Made by a program: the position numbers and the translations under genes. The notes under the pieces are model-generated. The model searched no databases. It worked only from the letters and a program-made list of their open reading frames with translations, and was not told where the DNA came from. This document shows positions 1 through 7,405 of a DNA stretch of 9,139 nucleotides, piece after piece. The DNA lies in the NCBI GenBank assembly GCA_016297555.1, contig JAEDGK010000084.1, positions 1 through 9,139 on the forward strand. Direction: 5' to 3'. Source of the DNA: Clostridiaceae bacterium. Lineage in GTDB: Bacteria; Bacillota; Clostridia; Oscillospirales; Acutalibacteraceae. Within the stretch, counting starts at the first letter, position 1; each line of letters begins with the position of its first letter.

Positions 1-53
1 CTCGCTACCTCCACCTTGGCAAGGTGGCGCTCTACCAGATGAGCTACATCCGC
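1..53 (-). tRNA. tRNA-Gly (anticodon GCC), 3' end cut off by the window
   Basis: Read on the minus strand, the RNA starts at 53 with the acceptor 5' arm GCGGATG. The D arm (GCTC ... GAGC) follows, then an anticodon stem CCACC/GGTGG closing the 7-nt loop TTGCCAA, whose central GCC decodes glycine GGC/GGU. The variable loop and the beginning of the T arm run off the left edge, so about 53 of roughly 75 nt are present. The matching acceptor 3' strand and CCA end cannot be checked. A strong promoter lies directly upstream at 67-95. A neighbouring tRNA could lie further left, but nothing here shows one. Confidence 0.93.
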
Positions 54-66
54 AGGTGCAAGAGGA

Positions 67-95
67 ATTATATCAAAGTAATTCGCCGTTGTCAA
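67..95 (-). promoter_or_regulatory. Consensus sigma-A promoter of the tRNA-Gly gene, with AT-rich UP-like stretch
   Basis: On the minus strand a perfect -35 TTGACA (95 to 90) and a perfect -10 TATAAT (72 to 67) are separated by exactly 17 nt. Transcription would start near 60, a few bases before the mature tRNA 5' end at 53. An A/T-only run just upstream of the -35 (about 98-116) resembles an UP element. Such an unregulated-looking consensus promoter fits a stable RNA gene. Confidence 0.9.
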
Positions 96-169
96 GAGTT
101 ATTTTAATATTTTTTCCGACCCAAAGCAGCAAAAAAATTCAAAAAACTATTTATTTGTTCAGTGTTTGC

Positions 170-178
170 TGTTATAAT
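170..178 (+). promoter_or_regulatory. Extended -10 promoter candidate for the arabinofuranosidase gene
   Basis: TATAAT at 173-178 is preceded by TG at 170-171, giving the extended -10 form TGnTATAAT. No good -35 sits at 16-18 nt; the region around 150-155 is only T-rich, which extended -10 promoters tolerate. Transcription would start about 185, leaving a leader of roughly 30 nt before the ATG at 218. No clear operator palindrome is visible between 100 and 217, so any sugar-dependent control is not evident here. Confidence 0.6.
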
Positions 179-217
179 GAATAAAATACAAGCAATTTCC
201 TAACGGAGGCTGTTATT

Positions 218-1696
218 ATGGAAAAATATCTTATCAATCCCAATCAAAAAATATCCCGCATCAACAAGGACATTTACGGTCACTTTTCCGAGCATCTGGG
301 CAGATGCATTTATGAGGGACTTTATGTCGGCGAAGATTCCGATATTCCCAATGTCAACGGTATGCGCTGCGATGTTGTCAATGCGCTTAAAGAAATGGGA
401 ATCCCCGTTCTGCGCTGGCCGGGCGGCTGTTTTGCCGATGAATACCATTGGAAAGACGGAATAGGTCCCAAGGAATCAAGAAAAAAGATGATAAACACCC
501 ATTGGGGCGGAGTGGTTGAGGATAACAGCTTCGGAACTCACGAATTTATGGAGCTTTGCTCTCAGCTCGGCTGTGATTGCTACATTGCGGGCAATGTGGG
601 CAGCGGAACAGTTCAGGAAATGAGCGAATGGGTTGAATATATGACCTTCGGCGGGCTTTCACCCATGAGCGAGCTTCGCAAGCAAAACGGCAGAGAGGAG
701 CCGTGGAGGCTCAAATATTTCGGCGTCGGCAACGAGAACTGGGGCTGCGGCGGAAATATGGAGCCTGAATTCTACGCAAATCAGTTCAGGAGATACGCCA
801 CCTATGTCCGCAATTACGATTCCGAAAAGAATTGGATATACAAGGTTGCCTGTGGCCCCAACAGCGAGGATTACCGCTGGACGGAGGAGGTTATGAAGCG
901 CGCCGATTGGAATATGAACGGGCTTGCGCTTCATTATTACACCGTCACGGGCGACTGGGGGCACAAGGGCAGCGCAACGGAATTCTCCGAAAAGGAATAT
1001 TACACCACGCTGACCAAGGCTTATAAGATGGACGAAATCATCACCCGCCATCTTGAAATTATGAACAGATACGACCCGAAGAAAAGGGTTGACCTGATTG
1101 TTGACGAGTGGGGAACCTGGCACGATGTTGAGCCCGGCACAAATCCCGGCTTCCTTTATCAGCAAAACACGATGAGAGACGCAATAGTTGCCGCTCTCAC
1201 GCTCAATATTTTCAACAAACATTCCGACAGAATAAGAATGGCAAACATTGCTCAGACGGTTAATGTGCTTCAATCCGTTGCGCTGACCGACGGCGAGGAT
1301 ATGCTGCTCACTCCGACCTATTATGTCTTTAAAATGTATAAAGACCATCAGGATAACACTCTGCTCGGCTCTTACATAACAAGCGGCAAGGCGGGCGAAG
1401 AGGGCGCGCAGCTTCCTCAGCTTATCGAGAGCGCGTCGATAGATGAAAACGGCGTTATTTACGCAACGGTTGCCAACACCTCGGCTCAGGATGCGGCGGA
1501 AATCAAGTGCCAGGTAGCCGACTTTGAAGTTAAGGAAATCAAGGCGGAAATACTTGCGGGCAAGCCCGGCGATTATAACAGCTTTGAGGATAAGGAATGT
1601 GTTAAATCGGGAGAGTTCTCCGACTTTACCGCCTGTGCGGACGGCTTTACGGCTAAACTTCCTGCTTGCAGCGTTGTTAAGTTCGTTATAAAATGA
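218..1696 (+). CDS. abfA: Alpha-L-arabinofuranosidase, glycoside hydrolase family 51
   Basis: This is a retaining exo-enzyme that releases terminal alpha-L-arabinofuranose from arabinan or arabinoxylan oligosaccharides. The 492 residues match the usual GH51 length of about 500. The N-terminal strand INKDIYGHFSEHLGR (15-29) and RWPGGCFADEYHW (66-78) are typical. GNENWGCGG places the acid/base Glu at 173, VDEWGTW places the nucleophile Glu at 297, and the C-terminal part is the usual beta-sandwich. There is no signal peptide, so it is probably cytoplasmic and acts on imported oligosaccharides. GGAGG at 205-209 is 8 nt before the ATG. Its stop overlaps the next start by ATGA, so it heads the rightward block. 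Other GH51 activities, such as endoglucanase, are less likely given the close fit of the motifs. Confidence 0.95.
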   Translation: MEKYLINPNQKISRINKDIYGHFSEHLGRCIYEGLYVGEDSDIPNVNGMRCDVVNALKEMGIPVLRWPGGCFADEYHWKDGIGPKESRKKMINTHWGGVVEDNSFGTHEFMELCSQLGCDCYIAGNVGSGTVQEMSEWVEYMTFGGLSPMSELRKQNGREEPWRLKYFGVGNENWGCGGNMEPEFYANQFRRYATYVRNYDSEKNWIYKVACGPNSEDYRWTEEVMKRADWNMNGLALHYYTVTGDWGHKGSATEFSEKEYYTTLTKAYKMDEIITRHLEIMNRYDPKKRVDLIVDEWGTWHDVEPGTNPGFLYQQNTMRDAIVAALTLNIFNKHSDRIRMANIAQTVNVLQSVALTDGEDMLLTPTYYVFKMYKDHQDNTLLGSYITSGKAGEEGAQLPQLIESASIDENGVIYATVANTSAQDAAEIKCQVADFEVKEIKAEILAGKPGDYNSFEDKECVKSGEFSDFTACADGFTAKLPACSVVKFVIK

Positions 1697-1944
1697 GCGG
1701 CGAAAGATTTTGCCGCCGCTGCTTTCTGATTGAAAGCGGCAGGGAGGACACGCTCAAAAGCATTAAAGAGCACATCGAAAAAATCCCGCCGCGCGAAAAA
1801 AGCGGCGGGGAGGAATATAACAGGCGGCTTGCAGTCTGCTCGGGCTGTGAGTCGCTTGTCGGCGGAGTATGCCTGAAATGCGGCTGCTATCCCGAATTCA
1901 GGGCGGCGTTTATCAGGCAGAAATGCCCGTGCAAAAAGTGGTAA
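1693..1944 (+). CDS. Small Cys-rich putative zinc-binding protein (DUF6171-like)
   Basis: This 83-residue protein has no known function. It has nine cysteines arranged as an N-terminal CRRC (7-10), then CSGC (49-52), CLKCGC (60-65) and a C-terminal CPC (78-80) before a KKW end. This layout suggests one or two zinc-ribbon-like sites. From memory it resembles the DUF6171 family of Clostridia, which has the same CRxC start and a CGCY..(R)AA..(K/Q)..CP ending; I could not run a search. There is no signal peptide or membrane segment. Its ATG overlaps the preceding stop (ATGA), and I see no Shine-Dalgarno upstream, so translation is probably coupled to the upstream gene by re-initiation. The response regulator follows after 12 nt, consistent with one transcript. 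Confidence 0.82.
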   Translation: MSGERFCRRCFLIESGREDTLKSIKEHIEKIPPREKSGGEEYNRRLAVCSGCESLVGGVCLKCGCYPEFRAAFIRQKCPCKKW

Positions 1945-1950
1945 GTGAGG
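1944..1950 (+). promoter_or_regulatory. Ribosome binding site that sets the response regulator start at 1957
   Basis: AGTGAGG at 1944-1950 lies 6 nt before the ATG at 1957. The longer in-frame option, a GTG at 1945, lies inside this site and has no Shine-Dalgarno of its own. The product from 1957 begins MYNILVCDDE, the normal receiver-domain beginning. The ATG at 1957 is therefore preferred. Confidence 0.75.
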
Positions 1951-1956
1951 AAATGT

Positions 1957-2691
1957 ATGTATAACATTCTTGTTTGCGATGATGAGGCGGATATCCGCTC
2001 GGCGCTTAAAATATATCTTTCGGGCGAGGAATATAACATAATCGAAGCCGAAAACGGCGCTCAGGCGCTTGAAATAATCGGCAGCAGCAATATTCATCTG
2101 CTTCTGATGGATATTATGATGCCTGTTATGGACGGCATATCCGCGCTTGCAAAGCTCAGGGGGCAGAATATCAACATCCCCGTTATTTTGCTTACGGCAA
2201 AAAGCCGCGATGTCGATATGGTGTTCGGTCTTAACTCGGGGGCGGACGATTATATCACAAAGCCGTTTAATCCCGTTGAGGTCATCGCAAGGGTGAAATC
2301 ACAGCTTCGCAGATATATACATCTGGGCGGCTCAAACGAAACAGCGGAAACGGCGGGGATTTTGCGAAACGGCGGCTTGGAGCTTGACGACCGCTCCAAA
2401 ACCTTTACCCGTGACGGCGAGCCGATAAGCCTGACTCCTACAGAAATGCAGCTTCTCAAGTTTTTTATGGAAAATCTTGACCAAGTTTTTTCGCCGAAGG
2501 AAATATATCGCAGGGTATGGGGCGACGACCCGCTCGGAGCGGAAAACACCGTTACCGTTCATATCCGCCATTTGAGAGAAAAAATAGAAATCACGCCCGC
2601 AAGACCCGATTATCTCAAAGTAATATGGGGTCACGGCTATAAAATGGAAAAAAAGCCGCTGCCACGCGGCATAGGCGGAGGTGACTCATAA
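1957..2691 (+). CDS. Two-component response regulator, OmpR/PhoB type
   Basis: A DNA-binding regulator of 244 residues, activated by phosphorylation from the kinase encoded next. The receiver domain (1-118) shows the acidic pair D8/D9, the phospho-acceptor D52 in LLLMDIMMPVMDG, T80 and K102 in ITKPF. After a linker of about 25 residues comes an OmpR-type winged helix (about 139-230), recognisable by SLTPTEMQLLKFF, the recognition-helix region NTVTVHIRHLREKIE and the wing VIWGHGYKM. The C-terminal tail KKPLPRGIGGGDS is a short extension whose codons carry the kinase ribosome binding site. The stop overlaps the kinase start by one base (TAATG), which favours coupled production. The target genes are unknown; the CAP gene downstream and autoregulation are plausible guesses. 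Confidence 0.95.
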   Translation: MYNILVCDDEADIRSALKIYLSGEEYNIIEAENGAQALEIIGSSNIHLLLMDIMMPVMDGISALAKLRGQNINIPVILLTAKSRDVDMVFGLNSGADDYITKPFNPVEVIARVKSQLRRYIHLGGSNETAETAGILRNGGLELDDRSKTFTRDGEPISLTPTEMQLLKFFMENLDQVFSPKEIYRRVWGDDPLGAENTVTVHIRHLREKIEITPARPDYLKVIWGHGYKMEKKPLPRGIGGGDS

Positions 2692-4658
2692 TGCGCGGCG
2701 GTCAACTGCGCTATGACAGCGACAGAACGGCGTCCGTTATAATTCTTATATGTATGACGATTGCGGCTGTCGGCTGTATTCTGGGCGTTTCTTATCTGCT
2801 TGAATATAACTTCTATGAAAAGGGAGACAACGGAAAAACCGCAAAGAGCATAGCCGTTCAGAATTATTCGCTTGACGATGCGGAGCTTGCCAAGGACTAT
2901 TACAACTGCGCCCGTGAGGGTGAAAACGAATACAGGCTCAATTACTATAAAGAAAAGTTTGCGCCCGAAAATTCAAGCTTTGTTTTCACCGTCAATGACA
3001 TCAAGGGCAATGTTTTGTTTGACAGCACGCAGGACAGCGATTATTCCTATGAAGAAATTGAAAGTACTTCCGAATATAGGGGAAACTCCGATTTTTATAC
3101 CTTTGACGAAAACGGAAATATGCTTCCGCTCAAAATAAACTATGCCATACGCTCCGATTCACAGGGGCGAATAGGCGATAAATATACCAATGCTTTCAGA
3201 TGGATTGAAATTGCAAATTCGCTCAGATATGTTCTGGTTGCCGTGCTCATTCTTGCAATTCTGATAATCGTGGTTCTGCTTTCAATGGTAACAATAAACG
3301 CAGGATTGCATGACAGCGAGGACAGCGAGGTTGTTGAGGGCTTCGTTGACAGAATACCGCTCGATATATGCACGCTGTTTATAATGGCGGTTTTTGCCGT
3401 TGCTTGGATTGTAATCGGGCTGACCTCTGCGGCGGATGTTGATATGGTTGTCAACAATGTTGTAATTATGATAACCTGCGTTGCCGTGGTGCTCGTGCTG
3501 ATGACCTATCTGACAACGCTTTCAGTCAGGGTGAAAAAGGGCAAGGCATATAAGAACACGCTGATTTATATGGTTCTGCGTAAATTCAAGCGAAAAACTC
3601 CGCGCAAGGTCAGAAAAGTTTTCGGCGATATGCCTGTTTTCGGCAAACTCATTTTCGGAATTGTAATTTATGTTGTTTCCGAAGCCGCAATTCTCTGCGC
3701 CATCGCTTATCTCGGAATTCTCAGCGAAAAATTTGAGCCGATGTCTGTTTTCAAAATGTTCCTGATAATCTGGGGCATGACGCGCCTGCTGATAATTCCG
3801 ATTTTTGCAATGATTGCGATAAATCTCCACTATGTCAAGGAGGAGGGGCAGAGGCTTGCCGAGGGTGTTCTCGGCGATGAAATTGCCCACAAGCTCACTA
3901 TTTCGAGCATTCGCGCTCACGCGCAAAATCTTGACCAGATAAGAAAAGAGATTAACAAGGCGGTCGAGCAGGAGCTTAAAAGCGAAAGGCTCAAAAACGA
4001 GCTGATAACAAATGTTTCTCACGATATCAAAACCCCGCTCACCTCAATAGGCAGCTATGTCGATTTTCTGCGAAATGAAAATCTGACGGAGGAGGAGCGA
4101 AAAAAATACATTGAGATTATTGCCCGAAACACGGAAAAACTGACCGTTCTGGCAAATAATCTTGTAGATATTTCTCAGATAAACGCAGGCGATGTTGAAA
4201 TAAATCTGGAAAAAACAAGCCTCAATATCATAATCGAGCAAACGGTTGAGGAATTTGCGCTGAAATTCGAGCAATGCGGACTTCTTCCGAGAATTTCAAT
4301 GCCCGAAAACGAGATTTTCGTTATGGGCGACGGCGAATACATCTGGCGAATTCTTTCAAATCTGCTCAATAATGCCTGCAAATATGCCGCCGAGGGCAGC
4401 GATATAAGGCTTTCTCTTGAGAGCGACGGCGGAAAAGCGGTTATCCGAATTTCAAACGATTTGGCAGAGCCTATCGAAATTCCGGGCGATGAGCTGTTTG
4501 AGCGCTTTGTAAGAAGCGACAGCTCACGCCACACCGAGGGCAACGGACTGGGGCTTTCGATTGCAAAGCAGCTTGCTCAGCTGCAGAGCGGAAAGCTTGA
4601 TGTTGAGATAACGGACACGGCTTTCACGGCGGTTCTTGTTTTTGACGAGGCGGTATAA
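2691..4658 (+). CDS. Membrane sensor histidine kinase with six predicted TM segments
   Basis: This 655-residue protein is the partner kinase of the preceding regulator. The apparent membrane segments are at about 14-37, 179-202, 226-247, 253-276, 320-344 and 355-379. The stretch 38-178 is a likely extracytoplasmic sensor domain. A helical linker (about 385-435) leads to HisKA with NVSHDIKTPL, phospho-acceptor H444. The ATPase domain has the N box NLLNNACKY (557-565) and the G2 box EGNGLGLSIA (616-625). The classical G1 DxGxG is not present: the corresponding stretch reads ISNDLAEPIEIPGDELFERF. From memory, related clostridial kinases share this form, so it is probably not a defect. GGAGG at 2677-2681 is 9 nt before the ATG. 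No obvious HAMP domain is seen, and the ligand is unknown. Confidence 0.93.
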   Translation: MRGGQLRYDSDRTASVIILICMTIAAVGCILGVSYLLEYNFYEKGDNGKTAKSIAVQNYSLDDAELAKDYYNCAREGENEYRLNYYKEKFAPENSSFVFTVNDIKGNVLFDSTQDSDYSYEEIESTSEYRGNSDFYTFDENGNMLPLKINYAIRSDSQGRIGDKYTNAFRWIEIANSLRYVLVAVLILAILIIVVLLSMVTINAGLHDSEDSEVVEGFVDRIPLDICTLFIMAVFAVAWIVIGLTSAADVDMVVNNVVIMITCVAVVLVLMTYLTTLSVRVKKGKAYKNTLIYMVLRKFKRKTPRKVRKVFGDMPVFGKLIFGIVIYVVSEAAILCAIAYLGILSEKFEPMSVFKMFLIIWGMTRLLIIPIFAMIAINLHYVKEEGQRLAEGVLGDEIAHKLTISSIRAHAQNLDQIRKEINKAVEQELKSERLKNELITNVSHDIKTPLTSIGSYVDFLRNENLTEEERKKYIEIIARNTEKLTVLANNLVDISQINAGDVEINLEKTSLNIIIEQTVEEFALKFEQCGLLPRISMPENEIFVMGDGEYIWRILSNLLNNACKYAAEGSDIRLSLESDGGKAVIRISNDLAEPIEIPGDELFERFVRSDSSRHTEGNGLGLSIAKQLAQLQSGKLDVEITDTAFTAVLVFDEAV

Positions 4659-4706
4659 AAAGCGGGTAATGCCTGCGCCCACCCCACTGGATTTACGGAG
4701 GATGTT

Positions 4707-5618
4707 ATGACAAAAAGAATAATTGCGGCAGCGGCGGCTTTGCTCATTTTTGCGGGCTTTGTTTCGTGCACCGCGAAGGAAACGGAAAAAATCGAAACCA
4801 CTCAGGCGGCAACCACCGCCGAAACAACGGCGATGCCGACCACGGCGGCGGTGACTGAAACCACGGCAACAACAACCGCCGCACCCACAACGGCGGCTCC
4901 CACAACAGCAAAGAAGCCGCCCAAAACAACGGCTAAACGCACCACAACTTCAAAAGCTGCCGCAACAACCAAGCAGATTACCGTTCCGAAAGTCAGCACG
5001 GCTCTGCCTCTGCTTGATTACAAAACCAGAGAAACCTCCTACACGGAGGAGTTGAAATACGGCGTTATCAAAAGCGTTGCAATAACAACATACTACAAAA
5101 CGCTCGATGACGGAACGGAGCTTGTGATTAAAGAGAATGTAACGGAGCATTACGGTCGCCTCGGCTACAGCGCGGCATATAATGAGCTGCTGCCCGCCGC
5201 AAGGGAAAACAGACAGAAGTTCCGCAGCGAGATAAGCGCGGTTATGCGGATAATTAACGGCTACCGCGAGGAGGGCGGGCTTGCTCCGCTCGCTCTTGAC
5301 GAACAGCTTACGGAAATTGCCTGCGCCAGAGCGGAGGAAATCGCGTGGTCGGGCAAGCATTCCCACACCCGCCCCAACGGAAAGTTCTTTTCGAGCATAT
5401 TGACCGATGCGGGCATCACAAAGGGTGTTGCGGGCGAAAATATAGGCTGGGGCTATCCCGACGCACAGTCGGTCTGCGAAGCGTGGAAAGCCTCCGAAAC
5501 CCATTACGAAAATATTATGACTGCGGATTTCACCAAAACGGGAGTAGGCGTTGCCGCCGACCCCGATAAAGACGGCAAGCTCTGCTGGGCACAGCTTTTC
5601 CTTAATCCGAAAAATTAA
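4707..5618 (+). CDS. CAP/SCP-domain secreted lipoprotein with Thr/Ala-rich stalk
   Basis: A 303-residue exported protein. It has an N-terminal K-R plus hydrophobic stretch (3-19) ending in GFVSC, so lipidation at C21 is likely although the lipobox is not ideal. Residues about 30-90 are a low-complexity Thr/Ala/Pro/Lys stalk that would span the cell wall. A small region (about 100-165) precedes the CAP (SCP/PR-1, YkwD-like) domain at about 172-303. CAP signatures are HSHTRPNG (218-225), GENIGWG (243-249), W..S..HYENIM (260-271), GVGVA (279-283) and CWAQLF (293-298). The family has no single settled enzymatic role in bacteria. GGAGG at 4697-4701 precedes the ATG by 5 nt. The 48-nt gap after the kinase shows no terminator, so it is probably co-transcribed and may be an output of the system. 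Confidence 0.9.
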   Translation: MTKRIIAAAAALLIFAGFVSCTAKETEKIETTQAATTAETTAMPTTAAVTETTATTTAAPTTAAPTTAKKPPKTTAKRTTTSKAAATTKQITVPKVSTALPLLDYKTRETSYTEELKYGVIKSVAITTYYKTLDDGTELVIKENVTEHYGRLGYSAAYNELLPAARENRQKFRSEISAVMRIINGYREEGGLAPLALDEQLTEIACARAEEIAWSGKHSHTRPNGKFFSSILTDAGITKGVAGENIGWGYPDAQSVCEAWKASETHYENIMTADFTKTGVGVAADPDKDGKLCWAQLFLNPKN

Positions 5619-5710
5619 ATGTGATTTACGGTTCGCCGAGGACGGATGCATAATGCGGGATTCGGAATTGATGAATTTTTAAAAACCCTGCAATTTATTT
5701 ATCGGGCAGT

Positions 5711-5736
5711 GTAGGGCGGCTTGCCCACAAGCCGCC
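5711..5736 (+). repeat. GTAGGG-headed hairpin, GGCGGCTTG type
   Basis: The arms GGCGGCTTG (5715-5723) and CAAGCCGCC (5728-5736) close a CCCA loop, headed by GTAG. The whole 26 bp recur exactly, on the opposite strand, at 7583-7608. Not followed by a T tract, so not a standard terminator. Confidence 0.92.
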
Positions 5737-5758
5737 GCGAAGACGATTGTTTTATTTG

Positions 5759-5813
5759 CCAATCCTCCGTCACGGCTTCGCCGTGCCACCTCCTTTGCCA
5801 AAGGAGGCTAATG
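5759..5813 (+). repeat. CCTCC module with exchangeable inner hairpin
   Basis: It is built of CCAATCCTCCGTC (5759-5771), a small hairpin ACGGCTTCGCCGT (5772-5784) and then a near-palindrome CCTCCTTTGCCAAAGGAGG (5789-5807) followed by CTAATG. The outer parts match 7502-7558 on the minus strand exactly, including 28 bp at 5786-5813. The inner hairpin is different there. The CCTCC cores are also complementary to Shine-Dalgarno-like GGAGG, which may be incidental. Confidence 0.9.
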
Positions 5814-5839
5814 TAACAGCAGGCTTACGGCGGCATTTT

Positions 5840-5865
5840 GTAGGGAACGCTGTCCTCAGCGTTCC
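5840..5865 (+). repeat. GTAGGG-headed hairpin, GGAACGCTG type
   Basis: The arms GGAACGCTG (5844-5852) and CAGCGTTCC (5857-5865) close a TCCT loop. It recurs exactly on the minus strand at 7673-7698, and with one compensated stem pair at 7406-7431. Confidence 0.92.
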
Positions 5866-5870
5866 GCAAA

Positions 5871-5904
5871 CAATTCGGGATTCGTAATGCGTAATTCCGA
5901 ATTG
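5871..5904 (+). repeat. Palindromic AT end box
   Basis: Perfect 8-bp ends CAATTCGG (5871-5878) and CCGAATTG (5897-5904) bracket an AATGCGTAATT core, forming an imperfect 34-bp palindrome. The core and outer CAATTC/GAATTG ends recur at 7640-7667. A weaker relative may lie at 5652-5671. It could be the terminal element of a mosaic unit. Confidence 0.75.
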
Positions 5905-5936
5905 AATATCCGTTTCTCTCGTCCCGTTAAGTTAAG

Positions 5937-5972
5937 AAAAGCGGCTCTGTTTCGTTGAGTGAAACAGAGCCG
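5937..5972 (-). terminator. Rho-independent terminator of the PBP gene, possibly bidirectional
   Basis: A perfect 12-bp stem (CGGCTCTGTTTC at 5942-5953 with GAAACAGAGCCG at 5961-5972) closes a 7-nt loop. Read leftward, it is followed by CTTTTCTT, and it begins just 8 nt after the PBP stop at 5981. Read rightward, the following TTGATTATTTATTTG is T-rich but interrupted. It may therefore also stop transcripts from the CAP gene, which has no other clear terminator. Confidence 0.9.
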
Positions 5973-5980
5973 TTGATTAT

Positions 5981-7348
5981 TTATTTGAGTTGACTCAGAA
6001 AATACTGCATAACCTTATTTGACGCGCTCAGGGCAACGCCCGAGCCGTAGCCTGCGTTTTCGGCAATGCATACGACTGCCAGCGGCAGGTCAGAGCGTTG
6101 GGAATAGCCGACGAACCACGAGTGGCTTTTTGCGCCGTCAATCTGTGCCGTTCCCGTTTTGCCGCACATAACAAGGTTTTCAAATTTCCAATCGCCGTAT
6201 TTATCCTCAACATTGGAGCGCAGGAGCGTATTGAGCTTCGCGGCGGTGTCGGGGTTCATTTTTACAATAACCTCGGGTGCTCTGCCGATTATCTCCGTAA
6301 ATGTGCCGAGTGAACGGATTCTGTCGGGTGCATATCCCTCGCCGCCGTTGGCTATCGCTCCCGCGATTGCCAGAAAGTGAGCGGGGTTCACATAGGTTGT
6401 TGACTGCCCGATGCCCGCCCAGCCAAGCTCAGCTTTGCTTTCAGTTGAGGGTGAAAACCTGCTCTTTGTCAGGCGGACTTCCTTTGCATAAAGCTGAGTG
6501 TTGAAGCCGAGGCTTTCGGCGGTCTTTTTCAGCTTATCCGCACCGAGTTCGATTGAAATTTCCGCAAACGCGCAGTTGCAGGATTCATTCATCGCCTTTT
6601 GAAAATTCACCTTGCCGTGAACGCCGTTGCAGATAACCTTTCCGTCCCCCGTTTCGTATTCGCCGTCGCACTCAAAGGTGCGGGAATAAATATCGGGGAT
6701 ATTTTCAATGGCGCAGGCGGCTGTGACGATTTTCATTATCGAGCCGGGCGTGTAAATTCCCGAAACAACCTTGTCAAGAAAAACTCCCTGATATTTTTCG
6801 TTGGTCAAAAGGTCATCGGGCGGATTGTTTATGTCGTAAGACGGCTTTGAAACGCTGCACAGCAGCTTGCCCGTTTTGTAGTTATAAACGGCAATCGCGC
6901 CGTTATAATCTCCCAATGCGTTGTAAGCGATTTTGTTTGCTTCGCTGTCGATATTCAGCGTGATGTCCGTTCCCGTGCCCTTTTGTTTCAGGTTATAAAT
7001 GCCCTCAATCCGGCTGTAGCCCGAGAGCGTGTCGCGGAAAAGATAGTGAGTGCCGGTTGAAATATAACCCGCCGTGTCGCCCACAATATGGAGCACGGAT
7101 TTACGCAGGGTTTCGCCTTTTACAAAAATTCTTTCGTTATCGGAGCTTTTGGCGAGCTCAACGCCTTTTGAATCATAAATCGTGCCTGCGTTTACGATTG
7201 AGCCGCTTGAATAGATGTGGCGGTTTGCCTTGTTTGAAGCCCATTCGGGACCTTTTATTACAAGACTCGCAACGAAAATGCCCGTTCCCGCCAGAAAAGC
7301 AAGGATAAGGACATAGATAACCGCCGCACGCTTTGCCGTTATTCTCAT
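5981..7348 (-). CDS. Penicillin-binding transpeptidase (class B-like PBP, PbpA/FtsI type)
   Basis: A membrane-anchored DD-transpeptidase that cross-links peptidoglycan, most likely working with the SEDS polymerase encoded upstream. A single TM segment (about 8-30) anchors a 455-residue protein. The catalytic motifs are complete: SxxK with nucleophile S203 and K206 in TPGSIMK, SxN as S256-C257-N258, and KTG at 397-399 in CGKTGTAQ. There is only a short N-terminal region (about 35-130) before the transpeptidase domain, so it is much smaller than PBP2 or SpoVD (about 600-700 residues). That size fits the short PbpA-like proteins paired with a SEDS gene. AAAGGAG (7362 to 7356) lies 7 nt before the ATG. 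A terminator follows immediately. Hairpin mosaics lie on both sides. Vegetative versus sporulation role cannot be told. Confidence 0.95.
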   Translation of the reverse strand: MRITAKRAAVIYVLILAFLAGTGIFVASLVIKGPEWASNKANRHIYSSGSIVNAGTIYDSKGVELAKSSDNERIFVKGETLRKSVLHIVGDTAGYISTGTHYLFRDTLSGYSRIEGIYNLKQKGTGTDITLNIDSEANKIAYNALGDYNGAIAVYNYKTGKLLCSVSKPSYDINNPPDDLLTNEKYQGVFLDKVVSGIYTPGSIMKIVTAACAIENIPDIYSRTFECDGEYETGDGKVICNGVHGKVNFQKAMNESCNCAFAEISIELGADKLKKTAESLGFNTQLYAKEVRLTKSRFSPSTESKAELGWAGIGQSTTYVNPAHFLAIAGAIANGGEGYAPDRIRSLGTFTEIIGRAPEVIVKMNPDTAAKLNTLLRSNVEDKYGDWKFENLVMCGKTGTAQIDGAKSHSWFVGYSQRSDLPLAVVCIAENAGYGSGVALSASNKVMQYFLSQLK

Positions 7349-7405
7349 TTGCTCACTCCTTTCACGGGTGGACTACGGATTCTCCGTAAGCTGTGCATAT
7401 TTCAC

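Larger units (their letters stand above)
5650..5904 (+). repeat. Composite hairpin mosaic A, between the CAP and PBP genes
   Basis: This explains most of the 362-bp gene-free stretch 5619-5980. In order it holds a degenerate AT end box (about 5652-5671), a GTAGGG-headed hairpin (5711-5736), a CCTCC module with two hairpins (5759-5813), a second GTAGGG-headed hairpin (5840-5865) and an imperfect palindromic end box (5871-5904). The same modules in the same relative order occur on the other strand at about 7406-7667, on the far side of the PBP gene. No ORF with a ribosome binding site fits here and no transposase is visible. Confidence 0.85.

Noticed and set aside
155..178. TTGTTC at 155-160 as the -35 for the TATAAT at 173-178
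   Set aside because: The spacing is only 12 nt, too short for a sigma-A promoter; the extended -10 reading explains the site better.
659..1348. Long antisense open frame (229 codons) opposite the arabinofuranosidase gene
   Set aside because: It is wholly inside a gene with full family motifs, lacks a ribosome binding site and has no recognisable protein features; a codon-bias shadow.
1697..1719. GCGGC/GCCGC inverted repeat after the arabinofuranosidase stop, as a terminator
   Set aside because: It lies inside the next coding sequence, is short, and no T tract follows.
1945..1956. GTG at 1945 as the response regulator start
   Set aside because: It overlaps the ribosome binding site used by the ATG at 1957 and adds four residues not expected in a receiver domain.
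4950..5651. Long antisense open frame (233 codons) opposite the CAP gene
   Set aside because: The plus-strand frame has a clear CAP domain and start site; the antisense product has no domain signal.
5711..5865. The GC-rich hairpins of mosaic A as ordinary terminators of the CAP gene
   Set aside because: None is followed by a run of T on either strand, and exact copies lie in another intergenic region; the hairpin at 5942-5972 is the credible terminator.
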